DNA of 64,000 nucleotides from Clostridium sp. HBUAS56010 (lineage in GTDB: Bacteria > Bacillota > Clostridia > Lachnospirales > Lachnospiraceae), in NCBI RefSeq assembly GCF_007115105.1, contig NZ_SULJ01000001.1, positions 496,001 to 560,000 on the forward strand. The letters are read 5' to 3'. The notes under the pieces were generated by a model that was not told the DNA's origin, made no database searches, and saw only the letters and a list, made by a program, of their open reading frames with translations. Both the position numbers and the translations under genes were made by a program. This document shows, in pieces, positions 8,145 through 15,296 of this stretch (position 1 is its first letter; each line of letters starts with the position of its first letter).

Positions 8145-9458
8145 ATGATGTCATACTTTATTGAAAACACTACAAAGTTACTTGAAACAGTGGTATCAGA
8201 ATTAGCAGATAATCCATCACTTTTTCTTAGAAATCCTAATGCTGATTTTTCAAGAAACAGAAAAATTGATTTTAAAACTTTCATTGGAATCACTATGAAT
8301 TCCGGGGGCTGTACAATGAGCAAGGAATTACTAGACTTCTTTGATTTTAATGTAAATGCACCTACCGTATCTGCTTATTCGCAGCAACGGTCTAAGGTTT
8401 TACCCGAAGCATTTGAATTTATATTTCATGAATTCAATTTGAAAAATCAAAGTAAAAATAAGAAGCTCCTCGCCGGCTATCAACTGCTGGCCTGCGATGG
8501 GAGTAATCTAAGCATTGCCTCAAATTCAAAAGACGCTGAGACTGCATGGAAACATAATCAACTCGGCGGTATTACAAATCACCTTCACCTAAATGCCTTT
8601 TATGATGTTTTAAACCGAGTTTACACAGATGCAATTGTTCAAACAGCGTCAGAATATCATGAACAGAGAGCCTGCATCCGAATGCTGGAACGGTCTGCAG
8701 AAGAACAAGTGATACTTGTTGCAGATAGAGGGTATGAAAATGATAACATCATAGCTCATGCAATAAACAAAGGATGGAACTTTGTGATTAGAATGAAAGA
8801 TATAAAAAGTAATGGGATTGCATCTGGCTTAAATCTACCCAGCAATAATTCTTTCGATACGGATATCGATATGACACTTACAAGGAGACAAGCTAAAGCT
8901 AAAAAACAAGCTGGATATAAATTTATGCCCACTGTTCAAACCTTTGATTATCTTCCGATTGGAAGTTCTGAGGACTATCCATTGTCATTTAGAATTGTAA
9001 GATTTAAAATTTCAGAAGATTCTTATGAATTGGTCATTACAAATCTTGATAGATTTCGATTTCCACCCAACAAACTGAAAGAAATTTATCAGTTACGATG
9101 GGGAATTGAAACATCTTTTAGAGAACTAAAATATGCGATTGGATTGACAAGTTTTCATTCTAAAAAAGTAGATTATATCAAACAAGAAATATTTGCTCGA
9201 TTAACACTTTATAACTTTTGCGAATTAATTACATCTTATGTAGTGGAGCAGCGTAATATATCTGGCAAAACAAAACAGGTGAACTTTACCATTGCCATTT
9301 ACATTTGCAGAGAATATCTGAGAAGGAAACGCCAATTAAGTCCACCTGATGTGATTAAGCTCATAGAAAAACATACATTACCAGTAAGACCTGGACGGCG
9401 AGACCCTCGGAAAGTCAAAGCCCAAGCTTCCGTCAGTTTTCTATATAGAGTAGCATAA
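8145..9458 (+). CDS. IS4-family DDE transposase
   Basis: A 437-residue transposase. Catalytic aspartates are visible in LLACDGSN and LVADRGYE. The catalytic glutamate lies in the YREK signature YQLRWGIETSFRELK, with the exact Y-2-R-3-E-6-K spacing of IS4 enzymes. The C-terminus is basic. The start ATG at 8145 (or the ATG directly after) follows a GAGGAGG ribosome site. It cuts and joins the inverted repeats at 7957 and 9614. The frame is intact. Confidence 0.95.
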   Translation: MMSYFIENTTKLLETVVSELADNPSLFLRNPNADFSRNRKIDFKTFIGITMNSGGCTMSKELLDFFDFNVNAPTVSAYSQQRSKVLPEAFEFIFHEFNLKNQSKNKKLLAGYQLLACDGSNLSIASNSKDAETAWKHNQLGGITNHLHLNAFYDVLNRVYTDAIVQTASEYHEQRACIRMLERSAEEQVILVADRGYENDNIIAHAINKGWNFVIRMKDIKSNGIASGLNLPSNNSFDTDIDMTLTRRQAKAKKQAGYKFMPTVQTFDYLPIGSSEDYPLSFRIVRFKISEDSYELVITNLDRFRFPPNKLKEIYQLRWGIETSFRELKYAIGLTSFHSKKVDYIKQEIFARLTLYNFCELITSYVVEQRNISGKTKQVNFTIAIYICREYLRRKRQLSPPDVIKLIEKHTLPVRPGRRDPRKVKAQASVSFLYRVA

Positions 9459-9485
9459 CCAACAATGATTATATATGTTTTTTGG

Positions 9486-9572
9486 CAGATGAGCAATCTG
9501 TCTTTTTGTAATACAATAAAAAAGAGATTTTGCAATCTGATGATAATATATCATCTAAACAAAATCTCTTTT
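9486..9572 (+). terminator. Tandem terminator hairpins after transposase
   Basis: CAGAT/ATCTG followed by TCTTTTTG (about 9486-9507) and then a 13-bp stem AAAAGAGATTTTG/CAAAATCTCTTTT (9520-9572). Both are inside the IS. Confidence 0.65.
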
Positions 9573-9614
9573 CAATGTCTGTCATCAAAATAATACATTA
9601 ACTTAATGACATTG

Positions 9615-9624
9615 GTCACAGACC
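9615..9624. repeat. Target-site duplication, right copy
   Basis: GTCACAGACC, identical to 7947-7956, directly after the IS right inverted repeat. It is followed by TCTTTTTTT, the other half of the split terminator. Confidence 0.9.
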
Positions 9625-9631
9625 TCTTTTT

Positions 9632-9913
9632 TTAATAAGCTCCAAACCTTGAAGCAAGCGTTGCAAACGCTACAAAATATAAAATAGTACATACTACGGA
9701 TAAGATAACAGAAACAATCAGATATGCTCTGCTTAAATTTTTTCGGTTCTCATTTCCATCAGCAAATGACCACACCAATGCCATGATAAAGTTAATACAT
9801 GGGATTGAAAATACAATCAAAGTGATTACAAACTGTCCCATAGATAATACACTTTTGTTTGGATCTGTTGATACAGAATTCTGGGTATAACTTACATTGT
9901 TCTCGTTTTCCAT
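9632..9913 (-). CDS. Small membrane protein, CD225/DUF4190-like topology
   Basis: A 93-residue protein with a polar N-terminus of about 25 residues and two hydrophobic helices (FVITLIVFSIPCINFIMALVW and YLIVSVILSVVCTILYFVAF) joined by a short polar loop with FADGNENRKN. I do not recognise a defined function. The shape resembles small two-helix membrane proteins of the CD225/dispanin or DUF4190 kind. It neighbours a DUF2752 protein on the same strand, an association seen elsewhere for such proteins (recollection). The start has a GGAGGATTAGT site. Confidence 0.75.
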   Translation of the reverse strand: MENENNVSYTQNSVSTDPNKSVLSMGQFVITLIVFSIPCINFIMALVWSFADGNENRKNLSRAYLIVSVILSVVCTILYFVAFATLASRFGAY

Positions 9914-10001
9914 ACTAATCCTCCTTGGTAAAATGTTCCTTTTATTAACTTCAACAGTATACCATAGATATTCCTGATTGGATAGTTCAATTTTATTATT
10001 T

Positions 10002-10430
10002 CTACAATCCTCTTCCCTGTAGCATGTTTAAAAGACGAAACATTAGGCTTTTTTCATAAAAAACATAAGGTTCCCGGTAAGGGAAATATAACTTCATCCT
10101 TATTATATAGACAATCAGAGAAAATACAACACTGGAAACCAGTAATATTGCTGCAAGCTTTTTATTTCCTCGTTTAAAATATCCAATACGGATTTCATTG
10201 AGGATACATAAAAAAAGAAAGGGTGCCGATGGGTTAAAATAAATGGAACCAGACAGATCACCTTTTGCAAGACGTAAGATTGATCTGGTTCCTCCACAGC
10301 CCGGACAGGGAATTCCAAACAGTCCCCGAAAAGCACATACACCGCCTGTAAATATATACAGTACAGTACAATAAACGCAAAAAAGAAATAGTAAGAATAA
10401 GCTGACCTTCGTTTCTTTTGTAATTTTCAT
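10002..10430 (-). CDS. DUF2752 membrane protein
   Basis: A 142-residue protein with three to four membrane helices and the DUF2752 hallmark CPGCGGTRS near residues 42-50 (FGIPCPGCGGTRSILRLAKGDLSGS). The cysteine pair could bind metal or form a disulfide, but the function is unknown. It is 88 bp downstream of the ytaF-side intergenic region and upstream of the two-helix protein at 9632-9913 on the same strand, possibly co-transcribed. Confidence 0.85.
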   Translation of the reverse strand: MKITKETKVSLFLLFLFCVYCTVLYIFTGGVCAFRGLFGIPCPGCGGTRSILRLAKGDLSGSIYFNPSAPFLFLCILNEIRIGYFKRGNKKLAAILLVSSVVFSLIVYIIRMKLYFPYREPYVFYEKSLMFRLLNMLQGRGL

Positions 10431-10477
10431 AATTATATACCGGAATATTCCGCATTCCTTCCTTTGTTTTCAATCAT

Positions 10478-11098
10478 TTATAACTTCCCAAAAGCCAGAA
10501 ACAAAAATAATATTCCGCTTACCCAGGACAAATCCCAATTTTTTCTTGCTGCAAGCTCATGTCCCAGAAACAGTCCGACATACATGACACAGATTCCCAT
10601 TAGGAGGGATATAAGAGAGGTCAGACCTGGGGGCATCAATAAAAATCCCGATAAACCGCCAGCTACCAGACTGTCAATGGACATGGCAAAAGAAAACATC
10701 ACGGTCTCCTTCCACGACAAAGATTTGGATTCATCCCAGTCTGCTGCCATCGGATTGCCATAAATATTAATAATAATACTAAGACCGGAAATCGAGAATG
10801 TCAGATCTTTGCGCACATTCACATGTTTATTAATATATTTTTTTATTGAATAATCCAGAAGTTTTATGATACCAAGAAAAAACAGGCACGCAAACCCCAG
10901 CCCCTTTGCAAAAGCTTCCGGCACAAGTTCACTCATAAAACTGCCAAACAGCAGGGCTGCACCCAGACAGCCGCTGCAGATAAGGTTTACTGCAATAACC
11001 TTCGCCGGTGAGATCCGCAGCCGGTTTGCCCCATAAGCAATGCTTGCAACAAAACTGTCCGTAGAAAGTGCAAGAACCAGAATCAATATATCACGCAT
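10478..11098 (-). CDS. ytaF: Sporulation membrane protein YtaF (MntP-like)
   Basis: A 206-residue protein with six helices of the MntP/YtaF fold. It starts ILVLALSTDSFVASIAYGANRLRI, and the second repeat carries AMSIDSLVAGGLSG, the paired acidic S-x-D motifs of the family. YtaF proteins are annotated as sporulation membrane proteins with unclear transport function. It lies close to lepB and the split sigK, all on the minus strand. Confidence 0.85.
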   Translation of the reverse strand: MRDILILVLALSTDSFVASIAYGANRLRISPAKVIAVNLICSGCLGAALLFGSFMSELVPEAFAKGLGFACLFFLGIIKLLDYSIKKYINKHVNVRKDLTFSISGLSIIINIYGNPMAADWDESKSLSWKETVMFSFAMSIDSLVAGGLSGFLLMPPGLTSLISLLMGICVMYVGLFLGHELAARKNWDLSWVSGILFLFLAFGKL

Positions 11099-11162
11099 AT
11101 GCCACTGAACTTACCTTTTTCTTTTAATATATTCACTTCTGCCTTGTTTGGGACCCAAAAAA

Positions 11163-11729
11163 CTACCGAATCATCTTAATCCCGGGATAATACCGGACAA
11201 GCACCTTGGCAAGAATCTTATTCTTCGGCACATATGGATCAGGCCAGTATCTGGCATCTGCGGAATTATTCCGGTTATCTCCCAGCATGAGATAAGACCC
11301 TTTTGGTACTTCAAAATGATAATCTTCCGTTTCCATATATTCTGACAGATATGGCTCCTCAAGCGGTTTTTCGGACTGATTGATGTATATTTTATTATTC
11401 CGGATATCCACAGTCTCTCCCGGAAGGCCCACAATTCTCTTCACCAGATGGATCTTCTTGGAAGCTGGCCCTGTTGCATGATCGAATATAACAATATCAC
11501 CTCTTTTGGGATCTTGTCCAAAGGTGTATGCCAGCCGGTATCCAAATACACGGTCTCCGGTCATTATGGTTGTTTCCATGGAACCAGAGGGCACTCTGCT
11601 GTTGGCAATGATAAACGTATTGATACAAAATGCTATGACAGAAGCCATAACAATGATTTTAATCCATTCAAAAAGTTCTTTTTTCCAGTTAAGGGGTTTC
11701 TTTTCCTGGTCATTCTTAATCTCATCCAT
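11163..11729 (-). CDS. lepB: Signal peptidase I
   Basis: A 188-residue type I signal peptidase with one N-terminal membrane helix (about 22-43). Catalytic Ser50 lies in SRVPSGSME, the general base Lys97 in LVKRIVGLPGE, and the conserved box GDNRNNSADARYW follows. It removes signal peptides of exported proteins at the outer face of the membrane (family knowledge). A 9-bp inverted repeat (GTACCAAAT/ATTTGGTAC, 11766-11805) lies just upstream of the start and might be regulatory. The gene follows sigK and may be read with it only if the sigK terminator is passed. Confidence 0.95.
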   Translation of the reverse strand: MDEIKNDQEKKPLNWKKELFEWIKIIVMASVIAFCINTFIIANSRVPSGSMETTIMTGDRVFGYRLAYTFGQDPKRGDIVIFDHATGPASKKIHLVKRIVGLPGETVDIRNNKIYINQSEKPLEEPYLSEYMETEDYHFEVPKGSYLMLGDNRNNSADARYWPDPYVPKNKILAKVLVRYYPGIKMIR

Positions 11730-11765
11730 CTTACACTTGTCCTTTTCCTGATTATTTCCTTTATT

Positions 11766-11805
11766 GTACCAAATATAAAATTATGGTTCAAGCTTAATTT
11801 GGTAC
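11766..11805. repeat. Inverted repeat upstream of lepB
   Basis: GTACCAAAT and ATTTGGTAC are separated by about 22 bases, between the sigK terminator and the lepB start. It could be an operator or part of the lepB leader. No known regulator motif is recognised. Confidence 0.4.
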
Positions 11806-11809
11806 AGGG

Positions 11810-11837
11810 AAAAAGCAGGGATTAAAAGTATCCCTGC
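11810..11837 (-). terminator. Terminator after sigK
   Basis: GCAGGGAT/ATCCCTGC stem of 8 bp with a 7-base loop, followed in the minus direction by TTTTTCC, 9 bp past the sigK stop. Confidence 0.75.
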
Positions 11838-11845
11838 TTTGCAGC

Positions 11846-12214
11846 CTACACTCCATACTTTTTCAGTTCTGATCGCAGCCGTTCCAGCGCCTTTTTTTCA
11901 AGCCTGGAAACATATGATCTGGAGATTCCCATTAATTCAGCAATTTCCCTCTGGGTATATTCTTTTCCGCCCAAAAGACCATAACGCATACCAATAATGG
12001 TCTTCTCATTGTCTTTGAGACAATTGTCAAAGGCCTGGTACAGTTCTTTAATATCCTGCTTTAAAATAATGGTTTCCAGAGCTTCTTTATTTTCCATTTC
12101 AATTACATCAACAAGGCTTACAGTTTCTCCATCCTTGTCTACGCCGATGGGTTCAAACAAAGAAACTTCTTTTGAATATTTTTTATTTGCACGGAGAAGC
12201 ATTAGGATTTCATT
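11846..12214 (-). CDS. sigK: Sigma-K, 3' fragment (regions 3-4), separated by skin-type element
   Basis: This is the C-terminal 122 residues of the mother-cell sigma factor SigK. It reads from NEILMLLRANKKYSKEVSLFEPIG through the region 4 helix-turn-helix YTQREIAELMGISRSYVSRLEKKAL. It lacks its own start. An open frame upstream to 12274 is only element DNA. Joining codon 21 of that frame (AAT at 12214) to codon 88 of the 5' fragment at 14773-15132 restores the reading frame and the conserved ENEILM stretch. The composite protein would be about 210 residues. Function before excision is not expected. Confidence 0.9.
   Translation of the reverse strand, partial: NEILMLLRANKKYSKEVSLFEPIGVDKDGETVSLVDVIEMENKEALETIILKQDIKELYQAFDNCLKDNEKTIIGMRYGLLGGKEYTQREIAELMGISRSYVSRLEKKALERLRSELKKYGV
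12204..12214 (-). other. Skin-type attachment site, sigK 3' side
   Basis: AATGAAATCCT on the minus strand. The partner at 14858-14868 is AATGCTATCCT, giving 9 of 11 matches with the codon phase preserved. AATGA is the core described for the B. subtilis skin element. The recombinase stop codon TGA (12210-12212) lies inside this core. Confidence 0.75.
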
Positions 12215-13868
12215 TGCTATGATCTCCTGACGGCTCTTCCGCTCCAAAAAAATATAGATGGACATTTTCCCCATCCCAGACTGCTTTTTTTACCAGGCTG
12301 CGGATTGCCATACGTTTTTGCTCTACATCCATAATATCCACCATACTCTTAAAAGAAGAAAGGATTTCTTTTAAAAGTTTTTCCTGACCAGAAGGCAGTA
12401 TTTCTTCCGATACGGTTGTTTCCATCTGAATGATACTCTTTTGATATTTCTCTTTTCTTTTATGAAGCAGCTCTATCTGTTTTACAATGTAATCCTCTGC
12501 AGCAGTTCCCTCTGCCCTTTTTAAGGCTGATACCAGACCTGATATTTCCTCTTCTACAGATATTTTTTCTTCCTTTAATTGAATTACATTCATCTCAAGC
12601 GATTCCTTGTCCTCTTGAAGCGTCTTTCTGCCTTGATTTAGCTGCTGTAAAAACTGTTCTTCATCTTCCGGTATCTTCTTGATTTCCTGTACCACCAGTT
12701 CATCCAAAGCATTTCCTCTGGCATTTTTCATATTACAGCACTGCATACGGCTTTTTTCCTTCATGGAGCACAAGTAAGAATAGGTCTGCTCCCCATTGGA
12801 ATTCTTTCGACCTGATAACTTGGGACGCATATAACTGCCGCAGGCACTGCAGAATAACATTCCTGACATAAGAGCCACATTGCTGCGGGGCTTTTTATAG
12901 TTCTTTGATTTATTCCTCTCCAGCATCTTCTGAACCTGAACCCAGGTAACGCCTCTGATGATCCCTTCATGTTTTCCAACTGCTACAATCCATTCCTCCA
13001 TCTCCCTCATCTCATGAGTCTTTCCAGGCTTTTGAATGGTTCTGTTATATGCAATCACTCCATAGCTGCCATCAAATTGTTCCTTCTCCCCAAATAAATC
13101 CACCTTTTTTTCTTTTAGATAGGCGTATGCCTGCGGATCGGCTATCATATAAACAGGATTAGTCAGAATTCCTTTTATAGCAAATCGGCTGAATTGCCGG
13201 TTGTATTTTGTCTTATATCCATTCTGGATTAAATATGTTTCCGTTCTGGTTAAAGACCCAGTCTCCAAAAATTTTTCAAAAATCAGCCTTACCAGGGCGG
13301 CTTCTTTGGGTAACAGCTTTAATTGATACATTTTTTTTGATTTACCCTCAATTGTGATGGACGAAACACTTTCTGATTCATAACCTGTAGGCGTATTTCC
13401 TCCCAGCCATCTTCCGCTTTTTGAGAGTTCCAGCATATTATCCCGAATTCGTTCCGCAATGGTTTCTCGCTCTAACTGGGAAAAAACAGAGGCAATATAC
13501 ATCATAGCCCTTCCCATAGGCGATGCCGTATCAAACTGCTCCTTAATAGAAATAAAAGAAATATGAAGATCATTGAGTTCTTCAATCAGACTGGCAAAAT
13601 CTCCGATATTACGGCTTATCCTGTCCAGGCGATAGCAAACGATAGCAGTAAACTTCTTCTTTTCTGCCTCTTTCATCATCATCTTAAACTGGGGCCGTTC
13701 CAGATTGCCGCCGGAAAACCCTTCATCCTCATAAATATAAGCACTTTTGGCACAGGCACTTCCATAGTGTACTGAAATATACTGTCTGCATAATTCTATC
13801 TGATTTCCAATGCTTTCTCCCTTTCCGGTAAATTTAGACTTTCTTGAGTAGATTGCAAACTGATCCAT
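12210..13868 (-). CDS. Large serine recombinase of the sigK element (SpoIVCA-like)
   Basis: A 552-residue recombinase. Residues 1-140 form the resolvase-type catalytic domain with nucleophile Ser8 in FAIYSRKS and the arginines of YRLDRISR. The middle is the recombinase domain. A zinc-ribbon segment has CSACGSYMRP and a later cysteine cluster, and a coiled coil (about residues 420-490) is as in large serine integrases. I start at the ATG at 13868 (MDQFAIYS), which has GGAGGGGAGAT upstream; the frame is open further 5' without a better site. The role is excising the element to rebuild sigK (inference from location). The stop codon sits within the attachment core. Confidence 0.92.
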   Translation of the reverse strand: MDQFAIYSRKSKFTGKGESIGNQIELCRQYISVHYGSACAKSAYIYEDEGFSGGNLERPQFKMMMKEAEKKKFTAIVCYRLDRISRNIGDFASLIEELNDLHISFISIKEQFDTASPMGRAMMYIASVFSQLERETIAERIRDNMLELSKSGRWLGGNTPTGYESESVSSITIEGKSKKMYQLKLLPKEAALVRLIFEKFLETGSLTRTETYLIQNGYKTKYNRQFSRFAIKGILTNPVYMIADPQAYAYLKEKKVDLFGEKEQFDGSYGVIAYNRTIQKPGKTHEMREMEEWIVAVGKHEGIIRGVTWVQVQKMLERNKSKNYKKPRSNVALMSGMLFCSACGSYMRPKLSGRKNSNGEQTYSYLCSMKEKSRMQCCNMKNARGNALDELVVQEIKKIPEDEEQFLQQLNQGRKTLQEDKESLEMNVIQLKEEKISVEEEISGLVSALKRAEGTAAEDYIVKQIELLHKRKEKYQKSIIQMETTVSEEILPSGQEKLLKEILSSFKSMVDIMDVEQKRMAIRSLVKKAVWDGENVHLYFFGAEEPSGDHSK

Positions 13869-13940
13869 ATCTCCCCTCCCGCTGTCAGATAATCCTTTCG
13901 GGCAAACTCCTTTTCTCCACATACCGGACACGCCAGACAA

Positions 13941-13948
13941 CATACATT
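13941..13948 (+). promoter_or_regulatory. Possible sigma-E -10 element
   Basis: CATACATT matches the sigma-E -10 consensus (CATACANT) and lies 30 bp before the small ORF at 13978. The -35 match (around ACATACC) is weak, so this is tentative. Confidence 0.3.
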
Positions 13949-13977
13949 GTATTAATTACATTTAGAAAGTATCTATC

Positions 13978-14148
13978 ATGAACATGATCCCATATCATCC
14001 AAAAAACAAGGAAGATCAGAAAGAATTAGAAAAAAAAGCAGCCATCCTGCATAGCCAGGCTGTCTTACAATATGTAAAACAACTCTCCTGTCCCACCAGT
14101 CAGAAACAGGATCTCATTCATGCGGTTACCGGTCATACCCGTTCTTGA
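13978..14148 (+). CDS. Small ORF of unknown function inside the sigK element
   Basis: A 56-residue, highly charged, probably helical peptide (MNMIPYHPKN, then KEDQKELEKKAAIL, ending VTGHTRS). It is encoded opposite to the recombinase and the cytochrome b5 gene. It is too short for the usual ORF cutoff, but codon use looks real and it fills the only gap in the element. The ribosome site is weak (GAAAG). Its TGA stop lies in the loop of the hairpin at 14129-14163. A directionality factor role is possible purely by position. I recognise no family. Confidence 0.45.
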   Translation: MNMIPYHPKNKEDQKELEKKAAILHSQAVLQYVKQLSCPTSQKQDLIHAVTGHTRS

Positions 14149-14163
14149 GACGGGTGTGACCGG
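14129..14163. other. Strong 14-bp hairpin between convergent genes in the element
   Basis: CCGGTCATACCCGT pairs with ACGGGTGTGACCGG (one T:G wobble) around a 7-base loop. There is no T-tract on either strand, so it is not a classic intrinsic terminator, though it lies exactly where two convergent genes end. Confidence 0.8.
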
Positions 14164-14178
14164 ACGAGTTCTAATCTG

Positions 14179-14685
14179 TTACTCCGTTTCTGCTGCCAGT
14201 GTTCCCACTACCGGAAGTACGCTTAACACCATTGCACCCGGGTGGCACATGGCAAATTCATTGCTCAAATCCCTTCCTGCACTCAGTCCGAAGAAATGAT
14301 TCCCTCCTGCCCATAGAGGATTATCCGTTACATTATAAACCACTCCATTGACCGCCACATAGGCAGGTGCACCATTTTGTCCATTGTACTGCGCAAGCTC
14401 TTCCAATGTAAAAACCCTGGTTTCTGGTTCCGGTTCCGGAATCAGGGGTTCTTCTGGCTCCGGCTGTTCTGGCTCTTCCGACGGCAACTCAGGTTCTCCC
14501 ACTTCCACAGCCGCCTGATTAATCTGACTAAAGTACTGGATATGATTTTCCAGCATAATGACTTCACTGCTTATATGATCCAATACGTCATTATTGTTAT
14601 ACAGATTTGATCGGATTTTTTCCACATCAGAGTTGATCATCCTTAAGCTGTTGCCTACATAGTTCAAAAATAGTTCCAATTCCAT
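14179..14685 (-). CDS. Cytochrome b5-like heme-binding domain protein, cargo of the sigK element
   Basis: A 168-residue protein. Residues 1-60 are helical, and residues about 64-88 form a proline/glutamate-rich linker (PSEEPEQPEPEEP). The C-terminal ~80 residues are a cytochrome b5/steroid-binding-like domain (RVFTLEELAQYNGQNGAPAYVAVNGVVYNVTDNPLW, then GRDLSNEFAMCHPG). No signal peptide or membrane helix is visible. In canonical b5 two histidines bind heme. Here NHFFGL and MCHPG hold the candidate histidines. The start has a TGGAGG site. It is same-stranded with the recombinase, and a role in spore formation is open. Confidence 0.82.
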   Translation of the reverse strand: MELELFLNYVGNSLRMINSDVEKIRSNLYNNNDVLDHISSEVIMLENHIQYFSQINQAAVEVGEPELPSEEPEQPEPEEPLIPEPEPETRVFTLEELAQYNGQNGAPAYVAVNGVVYNVTDNPLWAGGNHFFGLSAGRDLSNEFAMCHPGAMVLSVLPVVGTLAAETE

Positions 14686-14772
14686 ATCAATACCTCCATA
14701 AAATACAGAGCTCTGTCATCTTTGTCCTTATTTCTCTGCTGATACTGCTATATATATGAAAAACAGACCTGA

Positions 14773-15132
14773 TTATTCTATAAATGAAACCATCTTATCC
14801 ACAAATATAAAAAAGCAGAGTAGCAATTGAGACAATGAAACCATGAGCCGCTGTGACAGGATAGCATTTTCCACACATTTGGCTGCATATGTGGCTAACC
14901 TGGAGCCTCTGTCTGGATGGAAGGTATTAACGGCTTTAATCAGTCCGATGGTTCCCACAGAGAGAAGATCTTCCATATCATAATCTGTATTTTGATATTT
15001 TTTTGCTACATGGGCAACCAGACGCATATTGCGCTCGATGAGTGTGGCTCTTGCCTCCTGATCCCCTTCCTGGTATCGTTCCAGACACTCTCGTTCCTCT
15101 CGCGCAGTTAAAGGTTTGGGAAAAGTTTTCAC
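14773..15132 (-). CDS. sigK: Sigma-K, 5' fragment (region 2), no pro-sequence
   Basis: The GTG start at 15132 follows AAGGTGG. Residues 1-88 are sigma-K region 1.2-2 (FPKPLTAREERECLERY, then RLVAHVAKKYQ, DLLSVGTIGLIKAVNTF and LATYAAKCVEN). The remaining 31 codons to 14773 are element sequence read through (hydrophobic LLLCFFIFV). The genuine fragment ends at the attachment core 14858-14868. The protein begins three residues before the conserved FPxPL, so it lacks the inhibitory pro-sequence of B. subtilis SigK, as in C. difficile. Timing of activity would then depend on excision (inference). Confidence 0.9.
   Translation of the reverse strand: MKTFPKPLTAREERECLERYQEGDQEARATLIERNMRLVAHVAKKYQNTDYDMEDLLSVGTIGLIKAVNTFHPDRGSRLATYAAKCVENAILSQRLMVSLSQLLLCFFIFVDKMVSFIE
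14858..14868 (-). other. Skin-type attachment site, sigK 5' side
   Basis: AATGCTATCCT on the minus strand, in the same codon phase as AATGAAATCCT at 12204-12214. Crossover within AATG yields the codons for E-N-E-I-L-M across the joint, matching SigK proteins of other spore formers. Confidence 0.75.
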
Positions 15133-15161
15133 AGAAAGCCACCTTAAACTTACTTACTCTC

Positions 15162-15169
15162 ATTTTATG
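15162..15169 (-). promoter_or_regulatory. Candidate mother-cell (sigma-E/K) -10 element before sigK
   Basis: CATAAAAT lies 30 bp before the GTG start and resembles sigma-E/sigma-K -10 elements. An upstream CAC about 17 bp away fits a sigma-K -35. Both matches are short. Confidence 0.35.
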
Positions 15170-15237
15170 CTCTCCTGCCCATGAAAGTGCTTTTACAATA
15201 AATATTGGCTGGTACTTCTTTTTTCTCCTTCAAAAAC

Positions 15238-15293
15238 ACAAAAAAACAACCAGACAGGAGGCAAAAAACAATGGAAAAGCCTGTCTGGTTGTT
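15238..15293 (-). terminator. Terminator after purH-type gene
   Basis: A 14-bp perfect stem AACAACCAGACAGG/CCTGTCTGGTTGTT with a loop of about 21 bases, directly after the stop codon. In the minus direction it is followed by a T-run. Confidence 0.8.
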
Positions 15294-15296
15294 TTA

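Larger units (their letters stand above)
7957..9614 (+). mobile_element. IS4-family insertion sequence, complete, 1658 bp
   Basis: The element is bounded by perfect 17-bp inverted repeats, CAATGTCATTAAGTTAA at 7957-7973 and its complement at 9598-9614. It is flanked by a 10-bp target duplication and encodes one intact DDE transposase (8145-9458). Inside the left end are a G:U-rich terminator-like hairpin (about 7988-8025) and a GC-rich hairpin (8061-8105) before the transposase. Two terminator-like hairpins follow the transposase. All parts needed for transposition appear intact, suggesting a recent insertion. Confidence 0.93.
12214..14868 (-). mobile_element. Miniature skin-type element (about 2.65 kb) interrupting sigK
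   Basis: The element splits sigK at the same protein position as the skin elements of B. subtilis and C. difficile (within ENEIL of region 2). It contains a large serine recombinase, a convergent 56-codon ORF with a strong hairpin, and a cytochrome b5-domain gene, and nothing else I can see. Its ends are the short direct repeats at 12204-12214 and 14858-14868, 2654 bp apart. Excision would create an intact sigK in the mother cell (established for skin elements, inferred here). Known elements are far larger (about 48 kb in B. subtilis 168, about 15 kb in C. difficile 630). Confidence 0.88.

Noticed and set aside
12215-12274. Open frame extending the sigK 3' fragment to an ATG at 12274
   Set aside because: These 20 codons are element DNA inside the recombinase gene; the sigma factor similarity starts only at the attachment core.
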